Source: Candidatus Peregrinibacteria bacterium
GTDB lineage: Bacteria; Patescibacteriota; Gracilibacteria; CAIRYL01; GCA-016699755
Assembly (NCBI GenBank): GCA_016699755.1
Contig: CP065009.1
Span: 1,116,001 to 1,180,000 of the forward strand
Reading direction: 5' to 3'
DNA length: 64,000 bases
Shown one piece after another: positions 36,906 through 45,700 of the stretch (positions within the stretch are counted from its first letter, which is position 1; each line of letters opens with the position of its first letter). The notes beneath the pieces are model-generated. The model saw nothing but the letters and a program-made list of their open reading frames with translations. It did no database searches and was not told where the DNA came from. Made by a program: the position numbers and the translations under genes.

Positions 36906-37754
36906 ATGGGTGCCACGATTCTTGACGGAAAGACTCTCTCAGAAAAAATTATTGCGGAGTGCAAAATGCGATCCGAACTTCTTTCTTCTCCACCAACACT
37001 TGCTGTTCTTTTGGTGGGAGATGATCCGGCAAGTGCTGTCTATGTACGAAACAAAGAACGAAGTTGTGAGCGTGCAGGAATCCGTTCTGTCACGAAAAAA
37101 TTTCCAAGCGAAGTAAGAGAAGAAGAGATTCTTGAGGAAATTTCCATACTTAACGCCGACACATCTATTACTGGGTTTATTGTTCAACTCCCTCTCCCCT
37201 CGCATATTTCTGAACAAAAGGTGATTGAGGCTATTGACCCCACAAAAGATGCAGATGGGTTTCATCCATTCAATGTAGGTCACACGTTTCTCTCAAAAGA
37301 AAGCGAAATATTGGCGCCAGCAACTCCCGCAGGGATTATTCGTTTACTAGAAGAATACGATATTAATCTTGAAGGAAAAGAAGTGGTGGTAGTTGGACGC
37401 TCAAATATTGTGGGAAAACCAATTGCCGTTATGCTTACGAATCGAAGTGCCACGGTAACAGTGTGTCACTCAAAAACAAAAAATCTTGCGGAACACACGA
37501 AACGAGCAGATATTCTAATAGTAGCGATTGGAAAGGCAGAATTTATTACTGCGGATATGGTAAAAGAAGCCGCGGTAATAATTGACGTGGGAATGAATCG
37601 ACTTCCCAACGGAAAGCTCGTTGGGGATGTTAATTTTGAAGCTGTTTCTCAGAAAGTCGGTTTTATTACTCCTGTTCCGGGGGGGGTTGGGCTCCTAACG
37701 GTGGCAAGTCTTTTGGAAAATACGATTCGGGCGGCAGAGAAAAAGCGCTCATAG
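36906..37754 (+). CDS. folD: Bifunctional methylenetetrahydrofolate dehydrogenase/cyclohydrolase
   Basis: FolD interconverts 5,10-methylene-THF, methenyl-THF and 10-formyl-THF, supplying one-carbon units for purines and formyl-Met. The ATG at 36906 gives MGATILDGKTLSEKI, the family start; a TTG at 36900 is less likely. The substrate site contains the Tyr and Lys of VYVRNKERSCERAGI, followed by QLPLPSHI and KDADGFHPFNVG. The Rossmann NADP site is VVVGRSNIVGKP, and the ending VTPVPGGVG-type motif reads ITPVPGGVGLLTVASL. The length of 282 aa is typical. The terminator at the start of repeat copy 2 follows its stop by about 25 bp. Confidence 0.97.
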   Translation: MGATILDGKTLSEKIIAECKMRSELLSSPPTLAVLLVGDDPASAVYVRNKERSCERAGIRSVTKKFPSEVREEEILEEISILNADTSITGFIVQLPLPSHISEQKVIEAIDPTKDADGFHPFNVGHTFLSKESEILAPATPAGIIRLLEEYDINLEGKEVVVVGRSNIVGKPIAVMLTNRSATVTVCHSKTKNLAEHTKRADILIVAIGKAEFITADMVKEAAVIIDVGMNRLPNGKLVGDVNFEAVSQKVGFITPVPGGVGLLTVASLLENTIRAAEKKRS

Positions 37755-37773
37755 GAGTCTCGTATTTCCTTCC

Positions 37774-38504
37774 ATACAAAAAAACACCCGCAAAATACGG
37801 ATGCTTTTTGTGTGTATGTTTCTTCTTGAGAGATGGGGAAACAGGGGGATCATCAAGACGGAGAAAGAAGGTTCTCTGCTGATGGATGTCTGTTTTCCTC
37901 TTCTCTAAGGAAGGAGGGGGTGGCGGTGTCTCTTGAGGGGTGCCATTTCCTTGGTTCTTCTGCCTTCCTCCGGAGAGGTTTTGAGCCGTTCCTGCGGCTT
38001 GTCCGTTACTCGTTTCTGACAAAGAACAACAAGGTTCTTTCGAAACGCGAACACTCTAATGAGAACATTAAAGATGGGGGGTGAGAATCAAAGGGAAGAG
38101 ACGGTTCTTTTGATTCTACTTGGAAAGCAAGAAGAAAGAAGCAAAGAAAGGAGAACTCTTCGGGAAGACGAACGTGATTCGTTTCAGAACTTCAGAAATA
38201 TAAATTCAGAAGGAGTAAAAGAAACGAGATGGTCACGTCGAGGGTCGAAGAGCTCGGGACATTCTCTGCTTGCTTCTTGTTGTGGGAGAGTAAAGTGTGT
38301 GGGGAACGAGGAGTGTTAAGGGTCGTAGGTTTTTTGGTCGATTGGGGATGTGTGTGTTTGGGGATGTGTGTGTTTGGGGATGTGTGTGTTTCCGTTGGTG
38401 TTTTTTTTGGTCTCGATGTTTCGTATCACTCTGCCATCCTCATTCCTCATTCGTCAACTTTTTAGGGTGGAAAAATAAATGAGGTGGGGTATAGTAAAAA
38501 AATA
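37774..38504 (+). repeat. 730-bp dispersed repeat, copy 2 (731 bp)
   Basis: Direct repeat of 13470-14199 with a single added G near 38076. It starts 20 bp after the folD stop and ends about 80 bp before the left inverted repeat of a dead transposon. Its left hairpin (CACCCG 37785-37790, CGGATG 37798-37803, T-run 37805-37809) can serve as the folD terminator. The same three 16-bp tandem units lie at 38342-38389. Neighbouring genes differ completely from those at copy 1. Confidence 0.93.
37778..37809. terminator. Bidirectional terminator in repeat copy 2
   Basis: Same hairpin as at 13474-13505. Here it directly follows folD and has a T-run on the folD side. Confidence 0.65.
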
Positions 38505-38623
38505 AGGAGATTGGAGGAGTTTTTTTAGAGCAAAGCAGAGCGGAAAATATTCTTTTCCTCACTTTCGACTATTTTTTATGAATTTTTGGCAGGTGTAAGT
38601 TTTTTGGGGTCTGCTTTATAAAA

Positions 38624-38971
38624 GGGTCTTGACTAGATGAGGAAGGAAAGTCTATTCGCAGATTGTTCCCGATGCCAAAGCAAAGAGTCTGGTGCATATA
38701 ATCAGAGGGAAAGTGTCGCCAGATTCTCATGTCCATTCTGATGGTTGGAAGGCATATGACGGACTGGTGGATTTTGGATTCGAGAAGCACTATCGAGTAC
38801 ACCACGGAAAGAATGAATTTGCGAGAAGGAAGAAACATATCAACAGTATTGAATCCTTTTGGAATTATATCAAAAAGAAGACTGAGGAAGTTCAACGGAG
38901 TTCAGAAAGAGAAAGTTCTTTCTTCATTTAAAAGAAACAGAATTCCGATTCAATTATCGGAATATCTGTAA
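38624..38971 (+). mobile_element. IS1595-type remnant nested in the transposon
   Basis: The left end GGGTCTTGACTAG (38624-38636) resembles the outer end of the related remnant at 51080-51092. It is joined directly to the middle of a transposase gene, so an internal deletion removed the N-terminal half. The remaining frame codes for DSHVHSDGWKAYDGL and the INSIESFW segment, but frameshifts follow and the copy stops within the C-terminal part. It is closely similar to 50709-51029. Confidence 0.85.
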
Positions 38972-39757
38972 AACACTGTTCAAAAGCAAACAAGCTGTAT
39001 CCATGTTTCTTATGATCGAGAAGCAGGCTTGTAACAACCTCTGATGTGTAAAACATGGTCTCTTTGTGATTGGATTCATATTCCTTTCTGTAAGAAAGCC
39101 TTGTCATTTGCCATGCCATTTCCTAAACCAATACCCAAAGCTTGTCCTATCGGTTTCTTTGAGGAGGAATGTGAGTTCACACAGTTCTTTACCGGCTGCA
39201 AGCTTTGATTTCTTGGAGATGTATCGAGCAATGATCTGGAATTGGTGGAATTGGCACATCTGGAATGGAATATCAGGGAAAACCCTGTTTGCCATCGGCT
39301 ATGATCCCACTGATATACCAACCATCATCAAGGAACTCTTATATACCCTTTCGATAGAGATTATTCGTCGCGTGTTTCACTTCATACCAGAGGAGGTTCT
39401 TCTTAAGACATGCCGAACGAAAGACCATGAGACCGAACTGCTCGAAGTATGTGGTATCGTCGATTACTGCGTTTTCTGCCGTTCCAGAAAAGTATTCTTC
39501 CATGTTTCAAGCAGTAAATATCCCGTAGCTCACGGTTGACCCACCATCTGCTTTTTCCGATATCTTCTCCAATCTGTTGTTGTGTCTGTTTGCCGACAGT
39601 ATATGTATCTCGGAGCTTATCTTTGTCTTTTCTTCTCCATTACTTAAGCTGAAACTTCTTCTTACAGTTCTTGCATTCGTATCGTTGTTTTCCATTTCTG
39701 TTCCCGATTTTCTTGCATGTGTTTACGCCACATTTCGGGCATCGTTTTTTATCATAA
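38972..39757 (-). pseudogene. Broken transposase with N-terminal zinc ribbon
   Basis: Minus-strand frames joined together give a transposase: a zinc ribbon (CPKCGVNTCKKIGNRNGK, then ECKNCKKKF), a helix-turn-helix-like stretch, an acidic VIDDTTYFEQFGLMVFR strand, DGWYISGIIADGK, and FPDIPFQMCQFHQFQIIARYI followed by KLAAGKELCELTFLLKETD. The CQFHQ and WxxKW patterns occur in MULE-like/IS256-related DDE transposases, but I cannot fix the family. Several frameshifts and stops interrupt it, and its C-terminal end is cut by the IS1595 remnant. Confidence 0.75.
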
Positions 39758-39844
39758 AAAAATGATTCTAGTTTAAGTCAGCTTGTAACTGGATAAAACC
39801 TGAATTTTAGACCACAAAAAACTTACACCTGCCTAAAATTTCAA

Positions 39845-39873
39845 AGAAAGCCCCCCTTTTGGGGAGGCTTTCT
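39845..39873 (-). terminator. rpmE terminator
   Basis: AGAAAGCC plus CCCC pair with GGGG plus GGCTTTCT around a 4-nt loop, 25 bp after the rpmE stop on the minus strand, followed by a T-containing stretch. The stem is strong (12-13 bp). Confidence 0.75.
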
Positions 39874-39897
39874 GTATCGAGACGAAGAATATACGAC

Positions 39898-40110
39898 CTA
39901 CTTTTGTTGTGCCGCTTGTTCTTTTTTACGAAATTTATCAACACGCCCTGTTGTGTCGACCAATTTCTGTTTTCCCGTGTAAAACGGATGACACTCTGAG
40001 CATATTTCCACATGCGTCTCCTTAAGCGTTGTGTTACCAATGTTGTGTGTTGCACCACAACTGCAGGTAAACTGTGCAATAAATACCGGTGGATGAATAT
40101 CAGTTTTCAT
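39898..40110 (-). CDS. rpmE: 50S ribosomal protein L31
   Basis: L31 bridges the 50S central protuberance and the 30S head. The 70-residue protein begins MKTDIHPPVFIAQFTCSCG and ends with a Lys/Gln-rich tail. Four potential zinc ligands in CSCGAT and ICSECHPFYTGKQK mark it as the zinc-binding (C+) form, and the HPFYTGKQK signature is diagnostic. Promoter and terminator flank it closely, so it is transcribed alone. Confidence 0.96.
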   Translation of the reverse strand: MKTDIHPPVFIAQFTCSCGATHNIGNTTLKETHVEICSECHPFYTGKQKLVDTTGRVDKFRKKEQAAQQK

Positions 40111-40134
40111 ATAACTTTAAAGAACGTACAATGC

Positions 40135-40162
40135 ATTCTATACATTTTTCATCATCTGGCAA
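40135..40162 (-). promoter_or_regulatory. rpmE promoter
   Basis: TTGCCA (40157-40162) and TAGAAT (40135-40140) are 16 bp apart on the minus strand, about 25 bp before the rpmE start. Confidence 0.5.
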
Positions 40163-40192
40163 GGTTTTTTCTTCAAAACGAACTTTGATAAT

Positions 40193-40879
40193 ATGCTTCC
40201 CAAACTCCCTATGAAAAATATTACTGCTGGTCTATCGGTGCTTATCAACTTCTTCTTTCCTTCTGAATGCATCGGATGCCAGCGGGAAGATGTCTGGCTT
40301 TGTGAGCATTGTCAAAAAAATATTTATTCGGGACACTGGGCTTTTCCAGAGGAAGTTCTTGGTATTGGAAAACTATTCGCCATGACCGATTATCATAATC
40401 CACTTGTTTCTCGTGCTATTCGACGCATCAAATTTGGATACTGCCAAGAAATGCTGAGAGATCTTGATCCATTTTTTAAAAACCGACTTCAGAACGTTGT
40501 TCTTCCTAAAAATGCGATTTTGGTTCCGGTACCACTTCATTTTTTTCGAAAAAATATGCGAGGATTCAATCAAGCAGAACTTTTTGCAGAGACAATAAGT
40601 AAACACCTCAAGAGACCGGTAAAAAACCTTCTTCGGCGAACACGAAATACACCACCACAAACCACACTTACGGGAAACGAGCGACGAAAAAATCTTTCGG
40701 AAGCCTTTCATGTAATACAATCAGAATACCAAGGGAATCCTCTTATTTTGGTGGATGATGTCACCACAACACACACAACGCTTCAGGAATGTGCGTCTGT
40801 CCTTAAAAAAGCTGGATTTTCTCCGGTGGGAGCAATGGTGTTTGCAAAAAGCAGTGAGAATACTCCTTCTCTTGATTGA
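40193..40879 (+). CDS. comF: ComF-family phosphoribosyltransferase-like protein
   Basis: ComFC-type protein associated with DNA uptake in competent bacteria. The N-terminal zinc-ribbon-like motif is CIGCQREDVWLCEHC. The phosphoribosyltransferase domain follows, with PVPLHFFRKNMRGFNQAELFA and the PRPP-binding loop LILVDDVTTTHTTL; RTRNTPPQTTLTGNERRKNL is the usual family segment. The 228-residue length is normal. A GATAAT -10-like box sits directly before the ATG at 40193, so the in-frame ATG at 40211 may be the real start. Its stop lies 33 bp before the polysaccharide gene start. Confidence 0.92.
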   Translation: MLPKLPMKNITAGLSVLINFFFPSECIGCQREDVWLCEHCQKNIYSGHWAFPEEVLGIGKLFAMTDYHNPLVSRAIRRIKFGYCQEMLRDLDPFFKNRLQNVVLPKNAILVPVPLHFFRKNMRGFNQAELFAETISKHLKRPVKNLLRRTRNTPPQTTLTGNERRKNLSEAFHVIQSEYQGNPLILVDDVTTTHTTLQECASVLKKAGFSPVGAMVFAKSSENTPSLD

Positions 40880-40911
40880 GAGAAGAGAAAAAATTCGGCA
40901 CACTCCTTTTG

Positions 40912-42168
40912 ATGAAAAACGCGCGCCCGCTCTTACTCCGAAAAATAGGAGAAATGGCAGTAGACAGCATTATTATTCCAATCGCATTTGTTGTGTCTTA
41001 CTTTTTACGAGTGGGATCATATTTTAGTACCGATTTCCCTTTTTCGCCCTACATTGTTCTTTCCCTTATTATTACACCTGCTTTCCTCTTCTTTTTTGCG
41101 TGGTCTGGTCTCTACGCATTAGAGGAAAAACGACCGCTCGAACTTCTCAGGGCTATTAGCGTTTCATGTCTTGCTGGCTCCATGCTCTTCGTGCTTATAT
41201 TTTTTTTTAAGCGCGAAATTTTCTTTTCACGACTCATTCTTCTTTTTATCTGGGGAATTTCCACTACATTTGTATTTGGGTTTCACCTTGGAATTCAACA
41301 AATATGGGCGCGCCAATACGAAAGAGGGAAAAATGTACTCCGCACGCTCCTTGTTGGAAATGGGAAAACAGCAATGATGTTGACACAAGAGCTTCAGAAA
41401 AAACGATCTCGCTTTCAGCCCATTGCCGCACTTGCTCCGTATGGAGGGGGAGAAAAAATCCTTTCCAAAAATGTTCCCGTGCTCGGAAAACTTGATGCAC
41501 TCGAACGAGTGTGCAAAGAACAGAAAATTGATGCCATTATTCAAACAGAAGCACCCGAGCAAACGCCAAATCTGCTCTTATTTGCCGAGGGGAAATATCT
41601 TGAGTTTCTCCTTGCCCCCTCTGTTATTGGGGCATTTCGAACACGTTTTCATTTGGAGCATACTGGAGAGTATCCTGTTATTCGCTTTGGGCTTTCTCCG
41701 CTTTTTGGATGGGGACAGGTTGCCAAACGAGGACTTGATCTTTTGATTTCCTTCTTTGTGCTCCTCATATTCTTTCCGTGGCTTCTTTTTTGCAAAAAAA
41801 CAAAAATAATATGTGCAACCGGTCCAAGCACAGATGTTTTTGAAAAGCTCGCTTTTCTTCACACGAAGAACAGATATTTTTTTCATCTTCCAGAATTTTG
41901 GAATGTATTTTGTGGACAAATGTCTCTCGTGGGACCGCGTCCACGAACCGAGGATGAACGAGAAAACATGCCTCTTTTTGAACGACGTCGCCTCGTCATT
42001 AAGCCAGGTATTTTTGGTCCATCTCAACTCTGCTTGCTAGAGAAAAAACAGTGTGATGCTCGTCATTCAACAGAAATTGATACCGCGTACATTCTTCATT
42101 GGAGTTTTCGAAAGGACATTGCTCTTCTTGCAAAAAGCTTTTTTCTCCTCCTTTTTCACCGCTCCTAA
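40912..42168 (+). CDS. Polyprenyl-phosphate sugar-1-phosphate transferase, shortened
   Basis: Probable initiator of surface polysaccharide synthesis, transferring sugar-1-phosphate to undecaprenyl phosphate at the membrane. Four N-terminal transmembrane helices (about 12-110) are followed by a CoA-binding-like Rossmann part (VLRTLLVGNGKTAMMLTQEL) and a fifth helix (KRGLDLLISFFVLLIFF) leading into the catalytic domain with FCGQMSLVGPRPR. The usual cytoplasmic loop carrying the KFRSM and DELPQ motifs is strongly shortened: LPEFWNVF follows soon after the helix. Activity may therefore be altered. The ATG at 40912 is preferred to a TTG at 40876 that overlaps comF. The nucleotidyltransferase gene starts immediately after its stop. 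Confidence 0.85.
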   Translation: MKNARPLLLRKIGEMAVDSIIIPIAFVVSYFLRVGSYFSTDFPFSPYIVLSLIITPAFLFFFAWSGLYALEEKRPLELLRAISVSCLAGSMLFVLIFFFKREIFFSRLILLFIWGISTTFVFGFHLGIQQIWARQYERGKNVLRTLLVGNGKTAMMLTQELQKKRSRFQPIAALAPYGGGEKILSKNVPVLGKLDALERVCKEQKIDAIIQTEAPEQTPNLLLFAEGKYLEFLLAPSVIGAFRTRFHLEHTGEYPVIRFGLSPLFGWGQVAKRGLDLLISFFVLLIFFPWLLFCKKTKIICATGPSTDVFEKLAFLHTKNRYFFHLPEFWNVFCGQMSLVGPRPRTEDERENMPLFERRRLVIKPGIFGPSQLCLLEKKQCDARHSTEIDTAYILHWSFRKDIALLAKSFFLLLFHRS

Positions 42169-43119
42169 ATGAGAGCGATTATACTTGCCGGCGGATTTGC
42201 AACACGACTTTGGCCGCTCACCGAAAAAACAGCAAAACCGCTCCTTTCTATTGGTGGAAAACCGATTATTTCTTTTTTGCTCGAGTCTCTTCCAGAAAAA
42301 ATTCCAGTTATTGTTTCCACAAATGCCGTGTTCGCCACAGATTTTGAAGAGTGGCAGACCTCTTTTTCGGATCGAGATATTACCATTTTCTCTGAAGATT
42401 GTCTGGGAGAACAAAAAAAAACAGGTGCGCTTGCCGCAGTGGCGCTCGTTATTTCCTCTCTCAATATTCAAGAAGATGTTCTCGTTCTTGCAGGAGACAA
42501 CCTCTTCTTTTTTGATATGGAAGCGTTTTTACGCCAAGCGAACCAATACCCACTCCTCGCGGCGTATGATATTAAAGATCGAGAAGAAGCCAAAAAATTT
42601 GGAGTTCTCGTTCCAAAAGACAATTTTTCTGTCGCGAAGTTTCAAGAAAAACCAAGTGACCCCGAAAGCACACTCGTGAGCACTGGTTGTCTATTTTTTC
42701 CAAAGCACCTCCTTTCAGAAATCATTCGCTTCTCTACGGAACACAACGATAATCTTGGAGGGATATTTGAGCACTTCCTAAAGACAGGAGAGCGAGTGGA
42801 GTATTTTCCTTTTCATAATCCATGGTTTGATATTGGGAGTTTTCCTGCATTTCTGGAGGCGCATCGGCATGTGGTTGGAGAAAATACAGTAGATGAAGGT
42901 GCAAAAAAACAAGGAAAAAATGTTTTTCGAGGAAGTGTTTTTTTAGCAAAAGGATCTGTTTTGGAAAACACCACTATTGAGAATTCCATTATTGAGTCTA
43001 ACGTTACCATTCGTAACGCAAGTGTTCGGAATAGTGTTATTGGAAAAAATGCCACTGTGACGGGAGTTGATATCAGCGGAATTGCTCTCCGCGAAGAGAG
43101 TTTTTTATCGAAAGAGTAA
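42169..43119 (+). CDS. Sugar-phosphate nucleotidyltransferase with beta-helix tail
   Basis: Makes an NDP-sugar donor for polysaccharide synthesis. The activating signature is AIILAGGFATRLWPLTEKTAKPLL with the catalytic Lys, followed by LAGDNLFFF (metal-binding Asp), the FGVLV and FQEKP strands, and NPWFDIGSFPAF. From about residue 250 a left-handed beta-helix (hexapeptide pattern: SVLENTTIENSIIESNVTI) follows. The architecture resembles GDP-mannose pyrophosphorylase and RmlA/GlmU-like enzymes; the substrate cannot be fixed. It begins directly at the stop codon of the sugar transferase gene, supporting a joint pathway. Confidence 0.9.
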   Translation: MRAIILAGGFATRLWPLTEKTAKPLLSIGGKPIISFLLESLPEKIPVIVSTNAVFATDFEEWQTSFSDRDITIFSEDCLGEQKKTGALAAVALVISSLNIQEDVLVLAGDNLFFFDMEAFLRQANQYPLLAAYDIKDREEAKKFGVLVPKDNFSVAKFQEKPSDPESTLVSTGCLFFPKHLLSEIIRFSTEHNDNLGGIFEHFLKTGERVEYFPFHNPWFDIGSFPAFLEAHRHVVGENTVDEGAKKQGKNVFRGSVFLAKGSVLENTTIENSIIESNVTIRNASVRNSVIGKNATVTGVDISGIALREESFLSKE

Positions 43120-43161
43120 TATCTCTTTCTTGTACCTCACCACCCTGTCTTGAACCACTTC

Positions 43162-44952
43162 TTACTCTGTAAAAATCCCTGCTTCAAATGCGTCTCTTTC
43201 GGTATGAAGTGGTTCCCAAAAGTTTTGTGCGGAGTCTGTTATTTCTCCTACTTTTGGCGATGAGCAGGCATTTGGTGTGACACGGAAAAAGAACTGGAGC
43301 ACCTTTAGTGGCAACCCATTGCCTTCCCACGAGAAAAGCTCTGCTATACTTTTTGGATCCTGAAGCTCAAGAAGGTAAGACACATCCGCATTTGGCGTTA
43401 GTGCGAGGAGTTCATCTTTGAGAATTTTTTGCTCTGCATCAGAAAGCACAAAAGAATTTGAAAGAACACTGAGAAGTTCTGAGACCTCTCCCCCCTGAAC
43501 ACAGGAGCTCATTACGCTTTCTGATGAAGTTTTCCCTCTTAGTTGGTATCCGTACTGTACAGTCTTCTTTTCTTCTGGAGAAAATTTCCATGCATTTCCA
43601 TTAGTAAAAAATCGATTTGCAAGACTCATGTGTACACTTTCGTGAAAAATGGGACGAAGTGTTTGTATCGATTGGTTGGTTACCAGAAGTATTGGATCAA
43701 TTCCCTCTACAAAAATAAAATCGCATAAATCGAAGCCATTATTAAAATTTCTAAACCCCACACTTCCCACGTGGGAAAAGTTGTAATAGTAGTGTTCATC
43801 ATCGGCAACAAGACACTCATTTGGCTTTGTGGAGCTTGTCCAAAATTTGAGAAGCTTCACAAAATCGGCACTCCACTCTTCCTCATTCGTCTGTTTTGGG
43901 AAGAGCTCAAGCATACTCTTTTGGAGTGCTTCTTGGGAACCCGGTTCTTTGAGTGCATCCACCCCGAGTAGATGAAGAATTTGTTTTGCGAGTTCCGTTC
44001 GTTCTGTTTTATCTTTGTCTTCCGTAAGCATTGTTTTTATTAACGCTAAGATGCTCTTTGTGGGTTCGGAATATGTGCTCTCATCACTTAGTACTTTTTT
44101 TATGGTATCTGGATCCTCTATATCTTTTTTCTGAAGTGCTGGCTCTTCTCCGCCAACATTTCTGTTTCCGAGAAGAGACCTCTTTATTCCTTCAGAAAGT
44201 ACCGCCTGAACACTAATATTCTGAAGGGCATAAGGATCCGCATTTTCATATTCAGTTTTTCCGTAAAACGTATTCTCCCCCGGTTTCCTCCCAATGGTGA
44301 CTGGCATATAGCCGATACCTGAAAAACTCTGCTCAATAAATTTGTGATCGATGTCTTCGGGATTAAGTTCTGCTCCTAGGGTAATTCCAAAATCACACAC
44401 CACAGGACAGGCTCCTGTATCTCCCAGATCTGCTTCTACAGAAACTGTTCTCATGGTGTTTCCCGTTCCAATTCCAAATGCCTGCTTATCTTCGGAGGCT
44501 TTACTTTCCCAATCTTCATCTGTTTTGTAAAAAGCATCGATGTACATATTTTTCCCCATGCGTGTCCAAAGAAATTCCGGCTGAATTTCCACTTGAAAAA
44601 ATCCGGTACTGTCTGCTTTTTCCAAAAAACATGTCCCATTTTCTGAAGGAGGAGAAACTGAATCCTGCCCATTTCCAGAGAAGAGATATATCTGCACTGG
44701 CATATTTTCTTGGGCTATTCCCTTAATAAAAATAGGTTCTCTCTCTTTTAGGGTAATTTTTTCTTCTGGTTTTTGAATAATGGCGCGCTGCCAGACAAAA
44801 CCGTCTTGATCTGGCACCATATACTGATGTTGCCAACTATCCTCTGTGGCATTTTCTGAAAGACGTGCTGTGCAATCTTCTGCAAAAGCAGAAGGTGCGA
44901 AGAGGCATACCATCACGAAAAAGGGGAGGGTGATGAATTTTTTCATTTGCAT
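43162..44952 (-). CDS. Secreted protein with HEXXH motif
   Basis: A 596-residue exported protein that I do not recognise as a whole. The start (MQMKKFITLPFFVMVCLFAPSAFA) is a signal peptide with cleavage after SAFA; the frame remains open further upstream, but that part overlaps the divergent kinase gene. Near residue 435 it has FHESVHMSLANRF, an HEXXH zinc-protease motif in a helical context, with possible extra ligands downstream (GEVSELL). The N-terminal half is Cys-poor and beta-rich with a CPVVCDFG pair. Proteolytic activity is inference from the motif alone. It faces the kinase gene divergently. Confidence 0.75.
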   Translation of the reverse strand: MQMKKFITLPFFVMVCLFAPSAFAEDCTARLSENATEDSWQHQYMVPDQDGFVWQRAIIQKPEEKITLKEREPIFIKGIAQENMPVQIYLFSGNGQDSVSPPSENGTCFLEKADSTGFFQVEIQPEFLWTRMGKNMYIDAFYKTDEDWESKASEDKQAFGIGTGNTMRTVSVEADLGDTGACPVVCDFGITLGAELNPEDIDHKFIEQSFSGIGYMPVTIGRKPGENTFYGKTEYENADPYALQNISVQAVLSEGIKRSLLGNRNVGGEEPALQKKDIEDPDTIKKVLSDESTYSEPTKSILALIKTMLTEDKDKTERTELAKQILHLLGVDALKEPGSQEALQKSMLELFPKQTNEEEWSADFVKLLKFWTSSTKPNECLVADDEHYYYNFSHVGSVGFRNFNNGFDLCDFIFVEGIDPILLVTNQSIQTLRPIFHESVHMSLANRFFTNGNAWKFSPEEKKTVQYGYQLRGKTSSESVMSSCVQGGEVSELLSVLSNSFVLSDAEQKILKDELLALTPNADVSYLLELQDPKSIAELFSWEGNGLPLKVLQFFFRVTPNACSSPKVGEITDSAQNFWEPLHTERDAFEAGIFTE

Positions 44953-45007
44953 GAAGAAAGGGAGTATTTGTATTGTACCGCTTGTTTCCCATATTTTCCA
45001 ACCCATA

Positions 45008-45700
45008 ATGACAAGAGAGTATTTATTGCAGTTTTTGAAGAAAAAAATATTGACTGCCAGATCAGACACTCCTTTTTTCGTGGGAATTGACGGGGTGGAT
45101 GGATCTGGAAAAAGCATATTTGCCGATGAACTTGCAGAACACCTTCGCAATAAACATCAAAAAGTCGTACGAGCTTCTCTTGATGGATTTCATAATCCCG
45201 AACACGTGAGGTATCAAAAAGGAAAAGATTCTCCAGAGGGATACTATGCGGATTCTTTTAACTATAGAGAGGTTTCTGAAGTACTCCTCAAACCCTTGCG
45301 TTCGGGAGTAGGAGAATATAGAACATCAACTTTTGACTATCGAACGAATTCAAAAACCAATTCGCCCATTCAACAATCCACTCCTGACACCATCCTTGTT
45401 ATGGACGGAGTTTTTTTGTTTCGACCTGAACTTCTGAAATATTGGGATATGAGGATATTTTTAGATGTTGATTTTGAAGAAACACTCCGAAGAGTACTCC
45501 AAAGAAGCACTGAACAAGAATACATTGGCGCAGAGCAAAAAATTCTTGAAAGGTATAGAAATCGGTATATTCCGGGACAAAAACTCTATCTTAAAAACGT
45601 CAATGTTCGGGGAATAGCCGATGTTCTTATTGATAACACCGATGTTCAAAACCCCATTATAAAAAAGGGAAAAACATGCTTTTTTTCTGAAATTGCATGA
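45008..45700 (+). CDS. Uridine-kinase-like P-loop kinase
   Basis: Member of the phosphoribulokinase/uridine kinase/pantothenate kinase group. Walker A is GIDGVDGSGKS near residue 25; the substrate loop RASLDGFHNPEH, the RDSFNYR-like segment DSFNYREV, and the Walker B-like TILVMDGVFLFRPEL follow, then a lid with RRVLQRSTEQEY. The ATG at 45008 is chosen because the frame upstream of it covers the promoter side of the divergent gene. Substrate is uncertain: nucleoside, pantothenate or another alcohol. Its stop overlaps the dus start (ATGA). Confidence 0.85.
   Translation: MTREYLLQFLKKKILTARSDTPFFVGIDGVDGSGKSIFADELAEHLRNKHQKVVRASLDGFHNPEHVRYQKGKDSPEGYYADSFNYREVSEVLLKPLRSGVGEYRTSTFDYRTNSKTNSPIQQSTPDTILVMDGVFLFRPELLKYWDMRIFLDVDFEETLRRVLQRSTEQEYIGAEQKILERYRNRYIPGQKLYLKNVNVRGIADVLIDNTDVQNPIIKKGKTCFFSEIA

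Larger units (their letters stand above)
38584..39838 (-). mobile_element. Degenerate transposon with 28-30 bp inverted repeats
   Basis: Inverted repeats with the core GGCAGGTGTAAGTTTTTTG and GGTCT just inside lie at 38584-38612 and 39809-39838 and differ at about two positions. They enclose a broken transposase gene on the minus strand and a nested fragment of an IS1595-type element. I do not recognise the repeat family. No clean target duplication is evident, only A/T-rich flanks. The right end is next to the rpmE terminator. Confidence 0.8.

Noticed and set aside
43162..45150. 66-codon longer N terminus for the HEXXH protein
   Set aside because: It overlaps the divergent kinase coding region and would bury the clear signal peptide.
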